Below are positions 51,318 to 61,111 of a stretch of DNA of 64,000 nucleotides, one piece after another; position 1 is the first letter of the stretch; every line of letters starts with the position of its first letter. The position numbers and the translations under genes were made by a program. The notes beneath the pieces were generated by a model, which searched no databases, was not told the DNA's origin, and saw nothing but the letters and a program-made list of their open reading frames with translations. The stretch is from Prevotella sp. (GTDB taxonomy: Bacteria > Bacteroidota > Bacteroidia > Bacteroidales > Bacteroidaceae): the NCBI GenBank assembly GCA_017619755.1, contig JAFZRU010000030.1, forward strand, positions 1-64,000, in the 5' to 3' direction.

Positions 51318-54041
51318 ATGGACGAAAATCAGACATTTGACCAAGACAAAATCATCAGAATCAACATAGAGGAGGAGATGAAGAAGTCGTATATCGACTA
51401 CTCTATGTCGGTCATCGTGGCACGAGCACTCCCCGATGTGAGGGATGGCTTCAAGCCGGTGCACCGTAGAATCCTCTTCGGCATGCTGGGCATAGGAAAC
51501 ACCAGCGACAAACCTTATAAGAAATGTGCGCGCGTGGTGGGCGAGGTGCTCGGCAAGTACCACCCCCATGGCGACAGCTCCGTCTATGGCGCCCTCGTGA
51601 GAATGGCCCAGGAGTGGAGCATGAGATACACCTTGGTCGATGGCCAGGGTAACTTCGGAAGCGTCGATGGTGACTCCCCCGCCGCCATGCGTTACACCGA
51701 GTGCCGGCTCTCCAAGATGGGCGAGCATATCATGGACGACTTGGAGAAGGACACCGTCGACATGGTCAACCACTTCGACGACTCACTCACCGAGCCTTCC
51801 GTCATGCCCACCAAGATTCCCAACCTTTTGGTGAATGGCGGCAACGGCATTGCCGTAGGCATGGCCACCAACATCCCCACCCATAACTTGTGCGAGGTCA
51901 TTGACGGATGCTGCGCATACATCGACAATCCCGACATCGACACCGAGGGGCTCATGGCCTACATCAAGGCCCCCGACTTCCCCACCGGCGCCTACATCTA
52001 TGGCATCCAGGGCGTCAAGGACGCCTACGAGACCGGAAGGGGCCGCATCGTCATGAGGGCCAAGGCGGAGATTGAAGGCGGAGAAGCGCACGACAAGATT
52101 GTTGTTACCGAGATACCCTACGGTGTCAACAAGGCACAACTCATCGAGAACATCGCCGACTTGGTGAAGGAGGGAAAGATTGAAGGCATCTCCAACGTCA
52201 ACGACGAAACAGGCCGTCAGGGAATGCGCATCGTCGTGGATGTGAAGAAGGACGCCAACGCCAATGTCATCCTCAACAAACTCTTCAAGATGACACAGTT
52301 GCAAAGCTCCTTCTCCGTCAACTGCATCGCCTTGGTGAAAGGCAGACCCAAGTTGCTCACCCTCAAGGACTGCGTGAAATATTTCATCGAGCATAGGCAC
52401 GACGTCACCATCAGGCGCACCAAGTTTGACTTGAAGAAGGCCCAGGATCGGGCGCACATCCTCGAAGGACTCATCATCGCGTGCGACAACATCGACGAGG
52501 TGGTGCACATCATCAGGGCTTCGAAGACACCCTCCGACGCACAGCGCAACCTCGAAAAACGCTTCGACATCGACGAACTGCAGTCGAAGGCCATCGTGGA
52601 TATGCGCCTCTCCCAACTCACCGGCTTGCGTATCGACCAACTGCATGCCGAGTATGAGGAGTTGGAGAAGCTCATCAGTTACCTGCAGTCCATCCTCGAC
52701 GACCCCGAACTGTGCAAAAAGGTGATGAAGGACGAGCTCCTCGAAGTGAAGGAAAAGTACGGAGACGAGAGAAGGACGGAAATCAAGTACTCCTCCGAGG
52801 AGTTCAACCCTGAGGATTTCTATCCCAACGACCCCGTCATCATCACCCTCAGCCACTTGGGATACATCAAGAGGACGCCCCTCAGCGAATTCAAAGGACA
52901 AGGAAGAGGGGGAGTGGGCTCCAAGGGAGCCAGGACAAGGGAACAGGACTTCACGGAGTTCATCTATCCCGCTACCATGCACAACACCATGCTCTTCTTC
53001 ACCAAGAAGGGAAGGTGCTACTGGCTCAAGTGTTACGAGATACCCGAGGGAGGAAAGGACTCCAAGGGAAGGGCTATTCAAAACATGCTCAACATCGACC
53101 CTGACGACTCCGTCAATGCATTCCTCAGGATCAGGGGGCTCGACGACGAGACGTTCCTCAACACACACTACGTGGTATTCGCCACCAAGAGGGGACTCGT
53201 CAAGAAAACGTGTCTCAAGGCGTACAGCCACCCAAGGACCTTGGGAGTCAACGCCATCAATATTCAAGAAGGCGACGAGGTGGTGGACGTGCGCCTCACC
53301 AACGGACGCAACGAACTCGTTATGGCCAACCGCAACGGAAGGGCGGTGAGATTCTCCGAGACACTCGTCCGCAACATGGGACGTATCGCCACTGGCGTGA
53401 GAGGAATGAGGCTCAGTGAGAAAGACGACGAGGTGGTGGGAATGATTGTCATCAACAACGCCGAGAAGGAAACCATCATGGTCGTCAGCGAAAACGGATA
53501 TGGAAAGCGCTCCATGGTCGAGGACTACAGAAAAACCGGCAGAGGAATGCAGGGCGTGAAAACACTGCAAATCACAGAGAAAACCGGAAAGGTGGTGGCC
53601 ATCAAGAACGTCTCCGACGAACACGACCTCATGATCATCAACAAGAGCGGCATCGCCATCCGGCTCTCCGTGGCCGAGTGCCGTGTCATGGGAAGGGCCA
53701 CGCAGGGCGTCCGCCTCATCAACCTCACCAAGAAAAACGATGTCATCGCCAGCGTGTGCAAGGTGATGGGAGCGGAGCTTGAGGCTTCCATGGAACAAAT
53801 CAGCCGTGCGGAGTGGTCGCAGAAGAGCGAGAGCATCAAGAACGACAACAAACCCGACGTTACCGTCAGCAAAACCCCATCGGAGGATGACGAGGATGTA
53901 GAGGAGTTTGAGGAAATCATCCCAGAAGAGGAGAGCACCAAAAAAACCTCCTTGGGAGGGCTCTTCAGTGATGAAGACTTCCTTCCAGAGGATGTCAACA
54001 ACGACGAAAACAGCTCCGAGGAAAGTCCCGAAGAGCCATAA
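51318..54041 (+). CDS. gyrA: DNA gyrase subunit A
   Basis: Breaks and rejoins DNA in the A2B2 gyrase that introduces negative supercoils. The 907-residue protein has the N-terminal breakage-reunion domain with catalytic Tyr126 ([13 protein letters not shown]) and the quinolone region [18 protein letters not shown] (Ser87 and Gly91 align with E. coli Ser83 and Asp87). The C-terminal beta-pinwheel has the GyrA box GQGRGGVG and repeated blades. The last 90 or so residues are strongly acidic. It stands alone; gyrB is not in the window. Confidence 0.97.
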   Translation: MDENQTFDQDKIIRINIEEEMKKSYIDYSMSVIVARALPDVRDGFKPVHRRILFGMLGIGNTSDKPYKKCARVVGEVLGKYHPHGDSSVYGALVRMAQEWSMRYTLVDGQGNFGSVDGDSPAAMRYTECRLSKMGEHIMDDLEKDTVDMVNHFDDSLTEPSVMPTKIPNLLVNGGNGIAVGMATNIPTHNLCEVIDGCCAYIDNPDIDTEGLMAYIKAPDFPTGAYIYGIQGVKDAYETGRGRIVMRAKAEIEGGEAHDKIVVTEIPYGVNKAQLIENIADLVKEGKIEGISNVNDETGRQGMRIVVDVKKDANANVILNKLFKMTQLQSSFSVNCIALVKGRPKLLTLKDCVKYFIEHRHDVTIRRTKFDLKKAQDRAHILEGLIIACDNIDEVVHIIRASKTPSDAQRNLEKRFDIDELQSKAIVDMRLSQLTGLRIDQLHAEYEELEKLISYLQSILDDPELCKKVMKDELLEVKEKYGDERRTEIKYSSEEFNPEDFYPNDPVIITLSHLGYIKRTPLSEFKGQGRGGVGSKGARTREQDFTEFIYPATMHNTMLFFTKKGRCYWLKCYEIPEGGKDSKGRAIQNMLNIDPDDSVNAFLRIRGLDDETFLNTHYVVFATKRGLVKKTCLKAYSHPRTLGVNAINIQEGDEVVDVRLTNGRNELVMANRNGRAVRFSETLVRNMGRIATGVRGMRLSEKDDEVVGMIVINNAEKETIMVVSENGYGKRSMVEDYRKTGRGMQGVKTLQITEKTGKVVAIKNVSDEHDLMIINKSGIAIRLSVAECRVMGRATQGVRLINLTKKNDVIASVCKVMGAELEASMEQISRAEWSQKSESIKNDNKPDVTVSKTPSEDDEDVEEFEEIIPEEESTKKTSLGGLFSDEDFLPEDVNNDENSSEESPEEP

Positions 54042-54091
54042 CCTAATATTATATAATAGCAAAACCATTTCAAAAAACCATTTATTTAGCA

Positions 54092-55363
54092 ATGAAGATG
54101 AGAAAATTGATGATTGTGGCGTTGATGTCAGTAGCTGCATCAATAGCCTTCGCTGGCGACTCGCCCGCGCTCAAGACAATCCTGAAAGCAAAGACCTATG
54201 CCGAGGCAAAGTCGCTGCTCGACTCCACCCTGGGCCAACTCGCATCCCCGGCTGAAAAGGCGAAAGCCTACAACAAACTCTACACCTTGGCCATGGAAAC
54301 GGTCACCAAGGAGCAGGCCAAAATGGCCGAGAACCAGGTGAGCGAGCAGATGGGCAAGGGCAACAAGGTCGAGGTGGACTCAATGGCTTTCTACCAGGGT
54401 ATCTATAACGCCATGGAAGCAGCCGTCGAATGTGAAAAATACGACCAGATGCCCAACGAGAAGGGAAAGGTGGCTCCCAAATTCCACGAGACGGTGGCTG
54501 CACAGCTGTATCCCCACAGGGGTAACCTCTGGAATGGAGGAATCTACTACCTCAACAGGGGTGACGATGCCAACACCTACAAGTATTTCGCCAAGTGCGT
54601 CGATTCATACGCCGAACCGCTCTTCGTAGAACAAGTGGCCAAGACGCCGGACGAGAACATCGGACAGATGGCTTACTATGCAGCTCTCTATGCCGCTCAG
54701 AACAAGGACAACAAGGGTTGTATGAAGTTTGCCGACGTCGCTGCCAAGGATCCGCAATTCGCCAAGGAGGCCAACAACCTCAAGCTCGCCATTGAGCAAG
54801 AGGGCCTTAAGACAAGGCAGGACTCGCTCAACTATGTCAAGGAGTTAGAGGGGCAGTTTGCCAACGACCCCGACAACGAGCAACTCTTCGGTTCACTGGT
54901 CAACATGTACTCTGGTCTCAAGATGGACAAGGAGATGGAAGCTCTCTTCAACAAGAAACTTCAATCAGATCCCAACAACTTCGTCGTATGGGCTGTGAGA
55001 GGTCAAAACGCCATGATGGAGCAGAAACTGGAGGATGCCGTGGGCTATTTCAAGAAAGCACTTGCTGCACAACCCGACAACGCACAAATCCTCACCTATC
55101 TCGGTGCATGCCAACTTGACCATGCTTCCAACTTGGAGAACCGCGCTGCTGGAACGACCGGTAGAGTGCCCAAGGAGGCCATGGACCAAATCAGACCCCT
55201 TTATGAGGAGGCCATGGGATACCTCGTCAAGGCCAAGCAGCTCGACCCCAACCGTGAGAAGGCCAACTGGACTTATCCGCTCTATCGCTGCAACTACCAA
55301 CTCTACGGTGGCGATGACCAGCGCACGAAGGATGCTGCCAAAGAAGCAGGCATCAACGATTAA
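54092..55363 (+). CDS. Secreted TPR protein, first of a paralogous pair
   Basis: The 423-residue product has a signal peptide (MRKLMIVALMSVAASIAFA) and an all-helical body with tetratricopeptide-like repeats, clearest at 300-350 (NFVVWAVRGQNAMMEQKLEDAVGYFKKALAAQPDNAQILTYLG). It shares the block GGIYYLNRGDDANTYKYFAKCVDSYAEPLF with the next gene. It may be a periplasmic scaffold. It is followed by a hairpin terminator. A start at the ATG at 54098 is equally possible. Confidence 0.8.
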   Translation: MKMRKLMIVALMSVAASIAFAGDSPALKTILKAKTYAEAKSLLDSTLGQLASPAEKAKAYNKLYTLAMETVTKEQAKMAENQVSEQMGKGNKVEVDSMAFYQGIYNAMEAAVECEKYDQMPNEKGKVAPKFHETVAAQLYPHRGNLWNGGIYYLNRGDDANTYKYFAKCVDSYAEPLFVEQVAKTPDENIGQMAYYAALYAAQNKDNKGCMKFADVAAKDPQFAKEANNLKLAIEQEGLKTRQDSLNYVKELEGQFANDPDNEQLFGSLVNMYSGLKMDKEMEALFNKKLQSDPNNFVVWAVRGQNAMMEQKLEDAVGYFKKALAAQPDNAQILTYLGACQLDHASNLENRAAGTTGRVPKEAMDQIRPLYEEAMGYLVKAKQLDPNREKANWTYPLYRCNYQLYGGDDQRTKDAAKEAGIND

Positions 55364-55386
55364 TAATTTTATGAAATGACTTTTTC

Positions 55387-55416
55387 GAGGGTGTGTCAAA
55401 GCCTTGACACACCCTC
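55387..55416 (+). terminator. Hairpin terminator after the first TPR gene
   Basis: A 13-bp perfect stem GAGGGTGTGTCAA (55387-55399) with 55404-55416 and the 4-base loop AGCC, followed by ATTTAAAAT. The T-run is short. Confidence 0.65.
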
Positions 55417-55510
55417 ATTTAAAATAATTGGCAGGGCTATTGGTCTCACTAATCATACCAACCTCCATAGACCCGCCTCGTTGCACTCTAAAGCTATAGA
55501 TACCACAAGG

Positions 55511-56734
55511 ATGAAAAGATTGTTTTTGGCCACTTTCCTGGTATGCCTCGTCCTGACTTGCACGGCCCAGCGGAAGGCGGCCCAGCGGAAAGCCATCGAC
55601 CAGGCAGAGACCTTCATCAAGTCGGGGAAGAATCTCGACAAGGCAGAGAAACTCATGACAGACCTGCTGCGAGACTCCACCAACCGTCTCAACCACAAGG
55701 TGTGGCTCACACTCATCGACGCCATCAAACTCCAGTACGACCAGGGCAACCAGAAACTATACTTGAAGCAGCAGTATGACACGGCGGCTCTCTTTAAGAA
55801 TGCCAAAAAACTCCTCCTCTGCTGCGAGCAATTCGACTCCTTGGAAACCACGCCTGACAAAAAGGGGAAGGTGCGCGTCAAGTACCGCGCACGACACGCC
55901 GCCATGCTCAACGCCATGCGCCCCAACATCTACAACGGAGGAGCTTTTTATCTGAGAAAACTTGATTTCAACAACTCATGGGCATTCTATGACGCCTATC
56001 TCGACTGCGCACAACAGCCACTTTTCACTGACTATTCATACGACCGGACAGACACACTGCAGGTGAAGGCCGCTTACCGGGCTCTCTATTGCGGATACCG
56101 CCTCAACGACTTGGAAAAAACGATGAAATATTTTGACATCGCTTGTCGGGACACCGCGCATGGGGAAAACATTATGCAGTATGTAGCGGAGAGACAATTA
56201 CAACATGGAGATACCGCCGCTTACGTGGAGTCTCTTAAAAGAGGGTTCCAAATAGCACCGCGAAACACCTTCTTTTTTCCCAGGCTGGTCGATTATTACA
56301 ATATGAGGCAACAGACCGATTCCGCCAGCATTTTCATCGACAACGCACTGCGTGACGACAGCACCAACTATTTGGCCGTCTTCGCAAAAAGCACGGCCCT
56401 TCTCAACGCCCAGCAATATGACAGTTGCCTCGTCATCACTCGCAAGTTGTTGCAAATCAACGACTCCATGCCAGAGGCATACTGCAATATGGGGCTTGCT
56501 TACTACAACCAGGCTCTGCAACTTGAAGCCAGCCAGCAGCATCTCAAGCGACGCACCAAGAAGCAAAGACAAGCGGTCAACGAGCTTTTTGAGAAGAGCA
56601 GGCCATATATGGAAATCTTCAGACAGAAAGCGCCTGAGCAGCAGGACAAATGGCTGCCAGCGCTATACACCATCTATCTCAATCTCAACATGGGCAAGGA
56701 GTTTGAGGAAATTGACAAAACGATAGGGAAGTAG
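55511..56734 (+). CDS. Secreted TPR protein, second of a paralogous pair
   Basis: The 407-residue protein has a signal peptide or lipoprotein-like leader (MKRLFLATFLVCLVLTCTAQ). The helical repeats include GGAFYLRKLDFNNSWAFYDAYLDCAQQPLF, aligned with the preceding gene's product, and SMPEAYCNMGLAYYNQALQLEAS near the end. The Cys in LTCTAQ is not in a good lipobox. The ATG at 55511 was chosen for the signal peptide. No promoter box is obvious; low-level read-through from upstream is possible. Confidence 0.78.
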   Translation: MKRLFLATFLVCLVLTCTAQRKAAQRKAIDQAETFIKSGKNLDKAEKLMTDLLRDSTNRLNHKVWLTLIDAIKLQYDQGNQKLYLKQQYDTAALFKNAKKLLLCCEQFDSLETTPDKKGKVRVKYRARHAAMLNAMRPNIYNGGAFYLRKLDFNNSWAFYDAYLDCAQQPLFTDYSYDRTDTLQVKAAYRALYCGYRLNDLEKTMKYFDIACRDTAHGENIMQYVAERQLQHGDTAAYVESLKRGFQIAPRNTFFFPRLVDYYNMRQQTDSASIFIDNALRDDSTNYLAVFAKSTALLNAQQYDSCLVITRKLLQINDSMPEAYCNMGLAYYNQALQLEASQQHLKRRTKKQRQAVNELFEKSRPYMEIFRQKAPEQQDKWLPALYTIYLNLNMGKEFEEIDKTIGK

Positions 56735-56752
56735 CAAAAAACACACCGAATA

Positions 56753-56784
56753 TTTGCTCTTTTCAATAAAATGGCGTAACTTCG
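56753..56784 (+). promoter_or_regulatory. Promoter of the serC-serA cluster
   Basis: TTTG (56753-56756), exactly 20 bases, TAACTTCG (56777-56784), a one-base variant of the -7 consensus, about 55 bases before serC. Confidence 0.7.
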
Positions 56785-56839
56785 CACTCGATTTGTGATG
56801 CAACATCATCAATAGGTAAAATTTTTAAACATTATTCAG

Positions 56840-57910
56840 ATGAAGAAGTACAATTTCAACGCAGGACCATCCATCCTCCCCAGAGAGGTCATCGAGAAGA
56901 CGGCCCAGCAAATTCTCAATTTCAACGGCAGTGGCCTTTCCTTAGCAGAAATCAGCCACAGGGCCAAGGATTTCCAACCCGTTGTGGACGAGGCCGTGGC
57001 ACTCATCAAAGAATTGCTGCAGATTCCTGAGGGTTATTCTGTCATTTTCCTCGGCGGAGGAGCTTCACTCGAATTCTGCATGGTTCCCTACAATTTCCTC
57101 ATCAAGAAAGCTGCTTACCTCAACACTGGAACATGGGCCAAGAAAGCCATGAAAGAGGCAAAGCTCTTCGGAGAGGTCGTGGAGGTCGCTTCATCTGCCG
57201 ACGCCAATTACACCTTCATCCCCAAGGGGTGGACATGCCCCGATGATGTGGACTACCTGCACATCACCACCAACAACACCATCTACGGTACGGAAATCCG
57301 CAAGGACCTCGATGTCAATGTCAGGCTCATCGCCGACATGTCGTCCGACATCTTCAGCAGACCCATCGACGTGGCCAAGTATGACTGTATCTATGCCGGA
57401 GCACAGAAAAACCTCGCCATGGCCGGTGTGACCCTCGTCATCGTCAAGGAAGATGCCTTAGGAAAGGCTCCGAGACCCATTCCCACCATGCTTGACTACC
57501 GCACACACGTGGAGAAAGGCTCCATGTTCAACACACCTCCCGTGGTGCCCATTTACAGCGCCTTGGAAACCCTCAGATGGGTGAAGGCCAACGGAGGCGT
57601 GGAGGCCATGGACCGTCTCGCCAAGGAAAGGGCTGAAATCGTGTATGGCGAAATCGACCGCAACAAACTCTTCCGTGGAACCGTGGTGGAAGAAGGCGAC
57701 CGCTCGCTGATGAACATCTGCTTCGTTATGAGCGACGAGTACAAGGAGCTGGAGAAGCCCTTCCTCGAGTTTGCCACTGCCAAGGGAATGGTGGGCGTGA
57801 AAGGCCACCGCTCCGTGGGAGGATTCAGGGCAAGCTGCTACAACGCACAGACCATCGAAGGCGTCAACGCACTTGTGGCGTGCATGAAGGAGTTTGAGGC
57901 TAAAAATTAA
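56840..57910 (+). CDS. serC: Phosphoserine aminotransferase
   Basis: PLP enzyme that turns 3-phosphohydroxypyruvate plus glutamate into phosphoserine. The 356-residue protein has the N-terminal [11 protein letters not shown], the phosphate-binding [24 protein letters not shown] and the PLP-lysine in [14 protein letters not shown]. It ends with [19 protein letters not shown]. Normal length. It comes directly before serA, the preceding pathway step. Confidence 0.97.
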   Translation: MKKYNFNAGPSILPREVIEKTAQQILNFNGSGLSLAEISHRAKDFQPVVDEAVALIKELLQIPEGYSVIFLGGGASLEFCMVPYNFLIKKAAYLNTGTWAKKAMKEAKLFGEVVEVASSADANYTFIPKGWTCPDDVDYLHITTNNTIYGTEIRKDLDVNVRLIADMSSDIFSRPIDVAKYDCIYAGAQKNLAMAGVTLVIVKEDALGKAPRPIPTMLDYRTHVEKGSMFNTPPVVPIYSALETLRWVKANGGVEAMDRLAKERAEIVYGEIDRNKLFRGTVVEEGDRSLMNICFVMSDEYKELEKPFLEFATAKGMVGVKGHRSVGGFRASCYNAQTIEGVNALVACMKEFEAKN

Positions 57911-57923
57911 TCACATCCAACAA

Positions 57924-57950
57924 GCAGCGCCTCCCTCGTGGAGGCGTTGC
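57924..57950 (+). terminator. Hairpin between serC and serA
   Basis: An 11-bp stem (57924-57934 with 57940-57950, one wobble), loop CTCGT, then ATTTCACACC. The T-run is weak, so it may only reduce transcription into serA or stabilise the serC end. Confidence 0.5.
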
Positions 57951-57970
57951 ATTTCACACCTATAATTATA

Positions 57971-58888
57971 ATGAAAATCTTAGTAGCTACAGAGAAACCT
58001 TTCGCACCCGTCGCCATCGAGGGCATCAGAAAGGAAGTGGAGGCTGCCGGACACCAACTGGCACTCTTGGAGAAATACACCGAAAAGGCACAGCTTCTTG
58101 AGGCTGTCGCCGACGCCGACGCACTCATCGTGCGCTCCGACAAAGTGACACCTGAGGTGCTCGACGCCGCCAAAAACCTCAAAGTCGTCGTCAGGGCCGG
58201 AGCAGGTTACGACTCCATCGACACCGCATACGCCAAGGAGAAAGGCATCGTCGTGGAGAATACTCCCGGACAAAACGCCAATGCTGTGGCAGAGCTTGTC
58301 TTCGGACTGCTTGTCTATGCCGTGCGCAACTTCTACAACGGTAAGGCCGGAACAGAGCTGATGGGAAAGAAACTCGGATTGCTCGCTTTTGGAAATGTGG
58401 GAAGAAACGTGGCACGCATCGCCAAGGGCTTCGGCATGGACATCTACGCCTACGACGCCTATTGTCCCGCCACCGTCATCGAGCAGGCCGGCGTGCACGC
58501 CGTGGCTACCCAGGACGAGCTCTTCCAGACTTGCGACGTGGTGAGCCTTCACATCCCCGCCACACCGGAGACCAAGCAGAGCATCAACAAGGCCGTTGTT
58601 GGACAGATGGTCAAGGGTGGCATTCTTGTCAACACTGCTCGCAAGGAAGTCATCAACGAAGAGGAACTTATCCAACTCTTGGCAGAAAGGACTGATCTCA
58701 AGTTCGTCACCGACATCAAGCCCGATGCCCACGAGCAGTTCGAACAGTTCGAGGGACGCTATTTCAGCACACCCAAGAAGATGGGCGCACAGACGGCAGA
58801 GGCCAACATCAATGCCGGAATTGCAGCCGCCAAGCAAATCAACGCCTTCTTCGCCACAGGAGACACCAAGTTCCAAGTCAACAAGTAA
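57971..58888 (+). CDS. serA: D-3-phosphoglycerate dehydrogenase, short Lys-type form
   Basis: NAD-dependent first enzyme of serine synthesis. The 305-residue protein is the short type without regulatory ACT domain. The substrate/NAD domains show VVRAGAGYDSIDT, the nucleotide fold LLAFGNVGRNVARI (first Gly of GxGxxG is Ala139), Arg224 in NTARKE, and Glu in the 255 region. Where most enzymes have the catalytic His, it reads STPKKMGAQTAEA, that is Lys269-Lys270. This His-to-Lys form is known from Bacteroidetes and Entamoeba PGDH. ATG at 57971 chosen; the frame opens 11 codons earlier. Confidence 0.94.
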   Translation: MKILVATEKPFAPVAIEGIRKEVEAAGHQLALLEKYTEKAQLLEAVADADALIVRSDKVTPEVLDAAKNLKVVVRAGAGYDSIDTAYAKEKGIVVENTPGQNANAVAELVFGLLVYAVRNFYNGKAGTELMGKKLGLLAFGNVGRNVARIAKGFGMDIYAYDAYCPATVIEQAGVHAVATQDELFQTCDVVSLHIPATPETKQSINKAVVGQMVKGGILVNTARKEVINEEELIQLLAERTDLKFVTDIKPDAHEQFEQFEGRYFSTPKKMGAQTAEANINAGIAAAKQINAFFATGDTKFQVNK

Positions 58889-58902
58889 GTAACAGCAATA
58901 TC

Positions 58903-58938
58903 CTCCCGGGCCGACAACCGCCGACCCGGGTGTTTTTT
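58903..58938 (+). terminator. Terminator between serA and the DUF1015 gene
   Basis: CCCGGG (58905-58910) pairs with CCCGGG (58925-58930), with weaker pairing inside, followed by TGTTTTTT (58931-58938). It may give partial termination, since the next gene is 31 bases on. Confidence 0.7.
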
Positions 58939-58969
58939 CACAACATTTTTCACCTTGTAGTCAGAAACC

Positions 58970-60217
58970 ATGGCTATCGTAAAACCTTTCAAAGGCTTGC
59001 GCCCACCTAAAAATCTCGTGGAAAAGGTGGAGTCACGGCCATACGACGTGCTCAACTCCGAGGAGGCACGCCAGGAGGCCGGTGACAACGAAATGAGCCT
59101 CTATCACATCATCAAACCCGAAATCGACTTCGAGCCGGGAACCAGCGAGTACGACCCGAAGGTCTATCAGCGTGCAGCAGAGAATTTCCAAAAATTCCAA
59201 GACAACGGATGGCTCGTGCAGGACGAGGAGGAGCACTACTACATCTACGCCCAGACCATGAACGGCAAGACGCAGTATGGACTGGTGGTGGCCGCCCACA
59301 CCGACGACTACATGCACGGACGCATCAAGAAGCACGAACTCACCAGGCGCGACAAGGAGGAGGACCGCATGAAGCATGTGAGGGTCAACAACGCCAACAT
59401 CGAGCCTGTCTTCTTCGCATATCCCGACAACGACATCCTCGACCGCGTCATTTCGAGATATATCGACACGACCCCGGAATACGACTTCATCGCCCCCGGA
59501 GACGGCTTCAGGCACCAGTTCTGGGTCATCTCCAATTCCGACGACATCGAGGTCATTACCAGGGCCTTTTCCAACATCCCATATTTGTACATCGCCGACG
59601 GACATCACCGCTCGGCAGCCGCCGCCCTCGTGTGTGCTGAGAAACAAAAGCAGAACCCCAACCACCGTGGCGACGAGGAATACAACTATTTCATGGCTGT
59701 CTGTTTCCAGGCCTCACAGCTCACCATCCTCGACTATAACCGCGTGGTGACCGACCTCAACGGCCTCTCGTCGGCAGAGTTCATCGACAAACTCAAGACG
59801 CATTTCTCCGTGGAGGACATGGGAACCGACATCTACAAGCCCGCACGGTTGCATGAGTTCTCCCTCTACCTCGACGGAAGGTGGTATCGCCTGAGAGCGA
59901 TGCGAGGTTCCTACGACCCCCACAATCCCATCGGCGTGCTTGACGTGGACATCTCCTCCCGCCTCATCCTCGACGAAATCTTGGGCATACAGGACTTGAG
60001 GAGTTCCAAGCGCATCGATTTCGTGGGTGGCCTGCGAGGTCTTGGCGAACTCAAACGGCGCGTTGACAGCGGGGAGATGCGGGCTGCCTTGGCTTTGTAC
60101 CCCGTCTCCATGAAGCAAATCATGGACATCGCCGACAGCGGAAACATCATGCCACCCAAGGCAACTTGGTTTGAACCCAAACTGCGCTCAGGACTCGTCA
60201 TTCACAAACTCTCATGA
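58970..60217 (+). CDS. DUF1015 family protein
   Basis: The 415-residue soluble protein matches DUF1015 along its length: GLRPPKNLVEKVESRPYDVLNSEEARQEA at the start, KKHELTRRDKEEDRMKHVR and YIADGHHRSAAAALV in the middle. The function is not established; the family often sits beside serA and serC, as here, so a role linked to serine metabolism is likely. It overlaps yigZ by 4 bases (ATGA). Confidence 0.92.
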   Translation: MAIVKPFKGLRPPKNLVEKVESRPYDVLNSEEARQEAGDNEMSLYHIIKPEIDFEPGTSEYDPKVYQRAAENFQKFQDNGWLVQDEEEHYYIYAQTMNGKTQYGLVVAAHTDDYMHGRIKKHELTRRDKEEDRMKHVRVNNANIEPVFFAYPDNDILDRVISRYIDTTPEYDFIAPGDGFRHQFWVISNSDDIEVITRAFSNIPYLYIADGHHRSAAAALVCAEKQKQNPNHRGDEEYNYFMAVCFQASQLTILDYNRVVTDLNGLSSAEFIDKLKTHFSVEDMGTDIYKPARLHEFSLYLDGRWYRLRAMRGSYDPHNPIGVLDVDISSRLILDEILGIQDLRSSKRIDFVGGLRGLGELKRRVDSGEMRAALALYPVSMKQIMDIADSGNIMPPKATWFEPKLRSGLVIHKLS

Positions 60218-60801
60218 GCCAAGACGAGTTCACCACCATCACCGACAAGGTGGGTGAAGGCTTTTACTCCGAGAAAAGGAGCAAGTTCCTGGCCTTCGCC
60301 CACCATGTCGTGACTGCAGAGGAGGTGAAAACCATCATCGACAACTACCGTAAAAAATACTATGACGCACGGCACGTCTGCTACGCCTATATGCTCGGAC
60401 CTGAAAGGAGCGTCTTCAGGGCCAACGATGACGGAGAGCCGGGTAGCACTGCAGGAAAACCCATCTTGGGGCAAATCAACAGTAATGGTCTGACCGACAT
60501 CCTCATCGTCGTGGTGAGATACTATGGCGGTGTCAACTTAGGCACAGGAGGGCTCATCGTGGCCTACCGGTCGGCTGCGGCTGATTCCATCTCACACTGC
60601 GACACTGTCGTCAGGCAGGTGGAGGAGACCATCACCTACCACTACGCCTACCCTTTGATGAACGATGTGATGCGCATCGTGAAGGAAATGTCGCCACGCA
60701 TCGTCTCGCAGTCCTTCGACAACACTTGCTCCATCACCCTTGCCATCAGGAAATCGATGGCGCCGCAACTCAAGGACAGGTTGCAAAAACTCTCCTTTTG
60801 A
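60214..60801 (+). CDS. yigZ: YigZ/IMPACT-family protein
   Basis: The 195-residue protein has the UPF0029/IMPACT N-terminal domain (SEKRSKFLAFAHHV..ARHVCYAYMLG, then DDGEPGSTAGKPILGQI and VRYYGGVNLGTGGLIVAYR) and a C-terminal domain with a ferredoxin-like fold. The biochemical role is unclear; relatives affect translation or stress responses. It is translationally coupled to the DUF1015 gene. Confidence 0.93.
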   Translation: MSQDEFTTITDKVGEGFYSEKRSKFLAFAHHVVTAEEVKTIIDNYRKKYYDARHVCYAYMLGPERSVFRANDDGEPGSTAGKPILGQINSNGLTDILIVVVRYYGGVNLGTGGLIVAYRSAAADSISHCDTVVRQVEETITYHYAYPLMNDVMRIVKEMSPRIVSQSFDNTCSITLAIRKSMAPQLKDRLQKLSF

Positions 60802-61111
60802 GATTTTTTTGCACGGTGTAACAGCCGTGTGCAACTTTCTTGCGTAATGCTCTAATACCCAAACAATACACGCGAAAAACACGCGAAAAACAAAACAAAG
60901 AGCAAACAAGCAAATCTTAAAATTCCTTAATTCACCCCATTTTCGCCCTTCAAAATGGATGGGGAAACGGAGAATTGTAGTATCTTTGTAACCGATTTCA
61001 AAAACCATTTTTTGCAATTTACTTAAAACGCTTTTTTCAAAAGTTGTCCAAAATGGGAAACTTTTTGAAAATGATGAGAGGAAATGTTTTCCAAAACAAA
61101 CAACTAACATA
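60802..61111. promoter_or_regulatory. nrdD control region
   Basis: The -7 box TATCTTTG is at 60981-60988; no TTTG at the -33 spacing. Upstream, ACACGCGAAAA is repeated in tandem (60868-60878 and 60879-60889), a possible regulator site. In the leader, TTTTCAAAAGTT (61034-61045) pairs with AACTTTTTGAAAA (61059-61071, one bulged T) 40 bases before the start codon. A further hairpin CACGG/CCGTG at 60811-60830 follows yigZ and may act as its terminator. The leader is about 117 bases. Confidence 0.5.
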
